The translations under genes and the position numbers were made by a program. This document shows positions 53,641-56,427 of a stretch of DNA of 56,427 nucleotides, piece by piece. The DNA comes from Opitutaceae bacterium (GTDB taxonomy: Bacteria; Verrucomicrobiota; Verrucomicrobiia; Opitutales; Opitutaceae): the NCBI GenBank assembly GCA_017994935.1, contig JAGOJU010000020.1, forward strand, positions 1 through 56,427, read 5' to 3'. The notes under the pieces are model-generated. The model saw only the letters and a program-made list of their open reading frames with translations, was not told the DNA's origin and made no database searches. Every line of letters begins with the position of its first letter. The stretch's first letter is position 1.

Positions 53641-54054
53641 TCAGGCAAAAACGCCGTGCTCGAGCCGGCCCAGAGCCTGCTCAACCGCACGCGCACCCGG
53701 TTCGGTCCGGGTCATTTCCAACGGGCTCTTGCCTCCAAGAACGGCAAGAGGCTTCACCATCCACTGCCTCGCATTCTCCTCGTTCTCGAGCACGCGCTCG
53801 GCACGGTTGACGATGCGGATCAGGCGAATGGTGCGTTCGGACTCCTCAGGCGAGAGACGCGACTTTGCGCGGACGCGTCGCTCCGCGGTTTTAGCGCTCA
53901 TCTGTAGCAACGCCGCCGTTCGCGCGATCGAGCCAAGCTGGAGCGCCTCCATCAGGAGACGAATTGCCATGGCGGGAATGCCGGACTCAACCCGTTTGGC
54001 AAGTTCCAGGTCGTCGTCCAAGGGCAGAGACAGATGTCGGGCAATCGTCGTCAT
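53641..54054 (-). CDS. Xre/MbcA/ParS-type (DUF2384) antitoxin
   Basis: A 137-residue protein. The N-terminal half has an HTH-like region (QLGSIARTAALLQMSAKTAE), the C-terminal toxin-binding domain has RIVNRAERVLENEENARQWM and KPLAVLGGKSPLEMTRTEPG, typical of the DUF2384 family. It neutralises the RES toxin and probably represses the pair. The start codon lies inside the inverted repeat at 54047-54083. Confidence 0.85.
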   Translation of the reverse strand: MTTIARHLSLPLDDDLELAKRVESGIPAMAIRLLMEALQLGSIARTAALLQMSAKTAERRVRAKSRLSPEESERTIRLIRIVNRAERVLENEENARQWMVKPLAVLGGKSPLEMTRTEPGARAVEQALGRLEHGVFA

Positions 54055-54083
54055 TTGACGCTACAGTAACGTCAAATGACGAC
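54047..54083. promoter_or_regulatory. operator of the toxin-antitoxin pair: 14-base perfect inverted repeat
   Basis: Arms GTCGTCATTTGACG (54047-54060) and CGTCAAATGACGAC (54070-54083) are perfect reverse complements with a 9-base centre. The left arm covers the antitoxin start codon. This is the classic position for an autorepressor site and would also allow the antitoxin-toxin complex to block translation initiation. Confidence 0.7.
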
Positions 54084-54145
54084 ATATTGCAAGATGAGAT
54101 TGTGAGAGAGTTGTTCCCCAAAACTGCGCTCATACGTGATCAGGG

Positions 54146-54261
54146 GACAAACAGAATGGATATTGCTATGATCATCGGACAGGCGATTGATGGTCATTCC
54201 AAACCGGCGATTGACATCGCTTTCCACCCGGGAGGGGCACGCTCCGTCGTGCCCGGTTTGG
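54146..54261 (+). repeat. repeat block DR2 with REP-like palindrome R7
   Basis: Partner of the block at 52969-53085 in the same orientation; the core R7 is 54230-54255. Shared stretches include AAACCGGCGATTGACATCGC. With DR1 it brackets the toxin-antitoxin pair. Confidence 0.75.
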
Positions 54262-54560
54262 GTTCGAGATTTGGTCAGGAACTGATGCATGGTGGTTGTC
54301 GGAATGGAGCACGATCCTGATGAAAAGGCGAAATGGCTGGCGTTGGGATGCGGTGGGCGAACCCGGGCACGACGGAGCGTGCCCCTCCCGTTTGGGGGCA
54401 AAGTCAATCGGCGTGCGGCGTTTGGGGAAGGTTTCTCGGGTGAAAGACACTCTGTGCATTCTGTGCGGACAGTGGTCACGAACTCCGAGCTGCGACTGTT
54501 TTGAACTAGCATTTTGCGGGTACGATCCGGATTGAAGCCAATCAACCCGGGTGGGAACGA
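54262..54560. repeat. REP-like composite module with palindrome R8
   Basis: R8 core 54364-54390 is inverted relative to R7 and 135 bases apart, as for R3 and R4. Bases 54283-54363 match 12610-12694, and 54407-54545 match 12416-12555 (for example GTGGTCACGAACTCCG). It fills most of the gene-free stretch 54055-54636. Confidence 0.75.
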
Positions 54561-54636
54561 TGCCATTCTGTGTTCGGACAACGGTTCGATCGAGGGATCG
54601 AACGATGCTGCGAAAGGGAGCTCGCAGCTCGCCGCA

Positions 54637-54975
54637 TCAATCGCAGTGAAACACTTCCTCGGCTGATGCCCACCACTCGCCGGGAGCACGATCGTCAAGC
54701 GGCTGCTGGCAGGGTTTGCAGAGTTTCCACCACTCCTGGGTCGTCGGATCTGCGGCCATACGCGCCATGTCTGCCTGAAAATCGGATCCAACGTACTCGA
54801 AATAACTGAAGAGGTAGTGTCGCCCATCCGGCATCCGTCGCAGGTAGATCGAATAGTTGCGGAGGTTGCAGCTCCTGATCATCTCAAGCACCGCCGGCCA
54901 CGCGGCGGCATGAAGACGTCGATATTCGGAGATTCTGTCCTCCCTTAGACCGATGACGGATCCAAAACGTTGCAT
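54637..54975 (-). CDS. sugar mutarotase, RhaM-like
   Basis: A 112-residue protein of the L-rhamnose mutarotase family. His22 in EYRRLHAAAWPAV, Tyr41 in NLRNYSIYL and the TQEWWKLC end correspond to the residues used in E. coli RhaM. It interconverts alpha and beta anomers of a 6-deoxy-sugar such as rhamnose or fucose. Its gene lies 34 bp downstream of a GH95 fucosidase, so L-fucose is the more likely substrate. Confidence 0.8.
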   Translation of the reverse strand: MQRFGSVIGLREDRISEYRRLHAAAWPAVLEMIRSCNLRNYSIYLRRMPDGRHYLFSYFEYVGSDFQADMARMAADPTTQEWWKLCKPCQQPLDDRAPGEWWASAEEVFHCD

Positions 54976-55009
54976 GATGGAAGAGGCGATGCGGGTGATT
55001 TGGTTTCGA

Positions 55010-56427
55010 TCAGAAAGGGAACGTGACGGATCTGGTTTCGCCGGGGCGGAAGGTCAGCCTCTCGGACATTTCTCCATGGCGGACCGTTGTCGACGTCCCT
55101 CCCACACTGCGGAGGGTGGCGGACCGGAGGCGACCACCGCGCCATGTGATGCCCACCTCGAACCCGCCGCGGGCGCGCAGGCCCTGGACCTCCCCGTCAG
55201 GCCATGCCGAAGGCAGCGCCGGCAGAAGCAGAATTTCGCCGGGTGCGCTCTGGATGAGCATCTCGGCGATTGCCGCGGTGCCTCCAAAATTGCCGTCGAT
55301 CTGAAACGGCGGATGGGAGTCAAACAGGTTGGCGTAGGTTCCGCCCCAGCGTTTGCCAGCGGTGACACTGTCGACCGGCTTGAGCGCATTTCGCAGGAGC
55401 TTGTGGGCATGATCGCCATCGCCGAGCCGCGCCCACATGCCCATCTTGAATGCGAGACTCCAGCCGGTGCTGCCGTCGCCGCGCTTTTCAAGTGTCCGTC
55501 TCGCTCCGGCTGCGAGATCCGGTGTCCCGTGCGGCGTGATTTCGTCGCCTGGATAAAGGCCCCAGAGATGGGAGACATGCCGGTGCTGGGGCTCTCTTTC
55601 AATGTAGTCTTCCAGCCATTCCATGACGCGGCCATCGTAGCCGAGACGCGTGGGTGCGAGCCGCGAACGTTTCCCGGCGAGGGCGGTCGCGAAGTCGGAA
55701 TCGATTCCCAGGATGGCCGAGGCCCGGGCGCACGCGCCGAAAAGATAGCGCAGGAGCTGCATGTCGATGGTCGGACCCATGCACACGTGCACGCGTTTTC
55801 CGTCGAGAAGAAAGGAGTTTTCCGGCGAGTTCGAAGGGGCGGTGACGAGCCATCCGGTGGCGGGATCCTCGATGAGCATGTCGATGTAGAAGAGGGCCGA
55901 GCCTTTCAGGATGGGATAGACGCGGGCGAGGAAGTCGCGGTCGCCGGTGAAGAGGTAGTGGTCCCACAGGTGCTGGCAGAGCCAGGCGGAGCATGAGACG
56001 GTGGATCCCCAGCTTGCCGATTCGCCAGGCGAGGTGAAGCCCCAGGGATTTGCCAGCAGAAATGAAACCCAGCCGCGCGCCCCGTAATAGGCCTGCGCCG
56101 TGCGGGTGCCGGGCGCGACCAGCGACTCGATAAGCGCAAAAAGGGGCTCGTGCAGTTCGCTGAGGTTGGTGACCTCCGCCGGCCAGTAGTTCATCTGGAC
56201 ATTGATGTTGGCATGCCAGTCGCCATTCCACGGGGTCTGGAGGGTGTCCGCCCAGATGCCCTGCAGATTGGCTGGAAAGCCTCCGGGGCGGGATGAGGAG
56301 ATCAGGAGGTAGCGGCCGAAGTTGAAGTAGAGAGCCGCGAGCGAGGGATCGGCCGAACCATCGTGAAATTCCAGCAGGCGCTGCAGCGTAGGCTTGCTGG
56401 CGAGATCGGAATCGGGTGCGCCGAGCG
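55010..56427 (-). CDS. GH95-family alpha-L-fucosidase, C-terminal part
   Basis: The frame is open to the window edge; the N-terminus lies beyond 56427. The (alpha/alpha)6 catalytic region shows [85 protein letters not shown], and [16 protein letters not shown] near the end. GH95 enzymes remove alpha-1,2-linked L-fucose or galactose. The secretion signal cannot be seen in the window. Confidence 0.85.
   Translation of the reverse strand, partial: LGAPDSDLASKPTLQRLLEFHDGSADPSLAALYFNFGRYLLISSSRPGGFPANLQGIWADTLQTPWNGDWHANINVQMNYWPAEVTNLSELHEPLFALIESLVAPGTRTAQAYYGARGWVSFLLANPWGFTSPGESASWGSTVSCSAWLCQHLWDHYLFTGDRDFLARVYPILKGSALFYIDMLIEDPATGWLVTAPSNSPENSFLLDGKRVHVCMGPTIDMQLLRYLFGACARASAILGIDSDFATALAGKRSRLAPTRLGYDGRVMEWLEDYIEREPQHRHVSHLWGLYPGDEITPHGTPDLAAGARRTLEKRGDGSTGWSLAFKMGMWARLGDGDHAHKLLRNALKPVDSVTAGKRWGGTYANLFDSHPPFQIDGNFGGTAAIAEMLIQSAPGEILLLPALPSAWPDGEVQGLRARGGFEVGITWRGGRLRSATLRSVGGTSTTVRHGEMSERLTFRPGETRSVTFPF

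Overview
The window looks like a chromosomal segment of a GC-rich Verrucomicrobiota member, most probably Opitutaceae-like. Reasons: a TonB-dependent receptor with the Opitutaceae-style N-terminus, a PVC-type membrane-bound dehydrogenase fused to HEAT repeats and a c-type heme motif, sulfatase, GH95 and RhaM genes, a DUF1343 lipoprotein, and many copies of a GC-rich palindromic repeat. No rRNA, tRNA, CRISPR array or phage block was seen.

Layout. (1) 1-2830: a scarred region with the tail of an IS200/REP-type transposase, a truncated MauE/DoxX gene behind a rhodanese-like gene, a DUF4143-type ATPase and an IS3 transposase remnant that runs into a palindromic repeat. (2) 2987-12248: housekeeping and metabolic genes (SlyD, polyphosphate glucokinase, FAD oxidoreductase, NamZ-like lipoprotein, DUF1653, fucose-isomerase-like protein, BON protein, SDR, two RNA methyltransferases). 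(3) 12735-18809, minus strand: a tight lipid-type gene run (CDP-alcohol phosphatidyltransferase, PlsC-like, CdsA, SufS, two ketosynthase-like proteins, LolA-like). (4) 19046-24798: PVC cytochrome/dehydrogenase, CNNM/CBS transporter, trehalase-like GH37. (5) 24850-33500, minus strand: a nine-gene, mostly overlapping operon for corrinoid-dependent methyl transfer, with a divergent AraC regulator (33554-34459). (6) 34556-48643: a glycan locus with an (alpha/alpha)6 glycosidase, LacI regulator, two SGSH-like sulfatases, a second ROK/polyphosphate glucokinase, a polysaccharide lyase, an HGSNAT-like acetyltransferase and a TonB receptor. (7) 48973-52717: ECF42-type sigma factor with a YCII (DGPF) protein, two SRPBCC proteins and a VOC protein. 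(8) 52969-54560: a Xre/RES toxin-antitoxin pair between two copies of a repeat block. (9) 54637-56427: sugar mutarotase and a partial GH95 alpha-L-fucosidase.

How the parts fit. The strongest candidate for an under-described system is the corrinoid operon. A UroD-family methyltransferase would load a methyl group on the corrinoid protein, a MeTr-type enzyme would pass it to tetrahydrofolate, and a MetF-MetV fusion would oxidise methyl-THF. A ferredoxin-ATPase (RACE type) and a stand-alone MetH-activation-like protein would keep the corrinoid active. The order resembles the ether-cleaving O-demethylases of acetogens, but no CODH/ACS or other Wood-Ljungdahl gene is present. The operon adds an amidohydrolase, a protein whose cysteines fit an IscU/NifU scaffold, and one unknown protein. 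The glycan locus pairs SGSH-like sulfatases with an HGSNAT-like membrane acetyltransferase, which recalls the lysosomal route for N-sulfated glucosamine. All functional calls come from reading motifs in the translated sequence; no database search was run.
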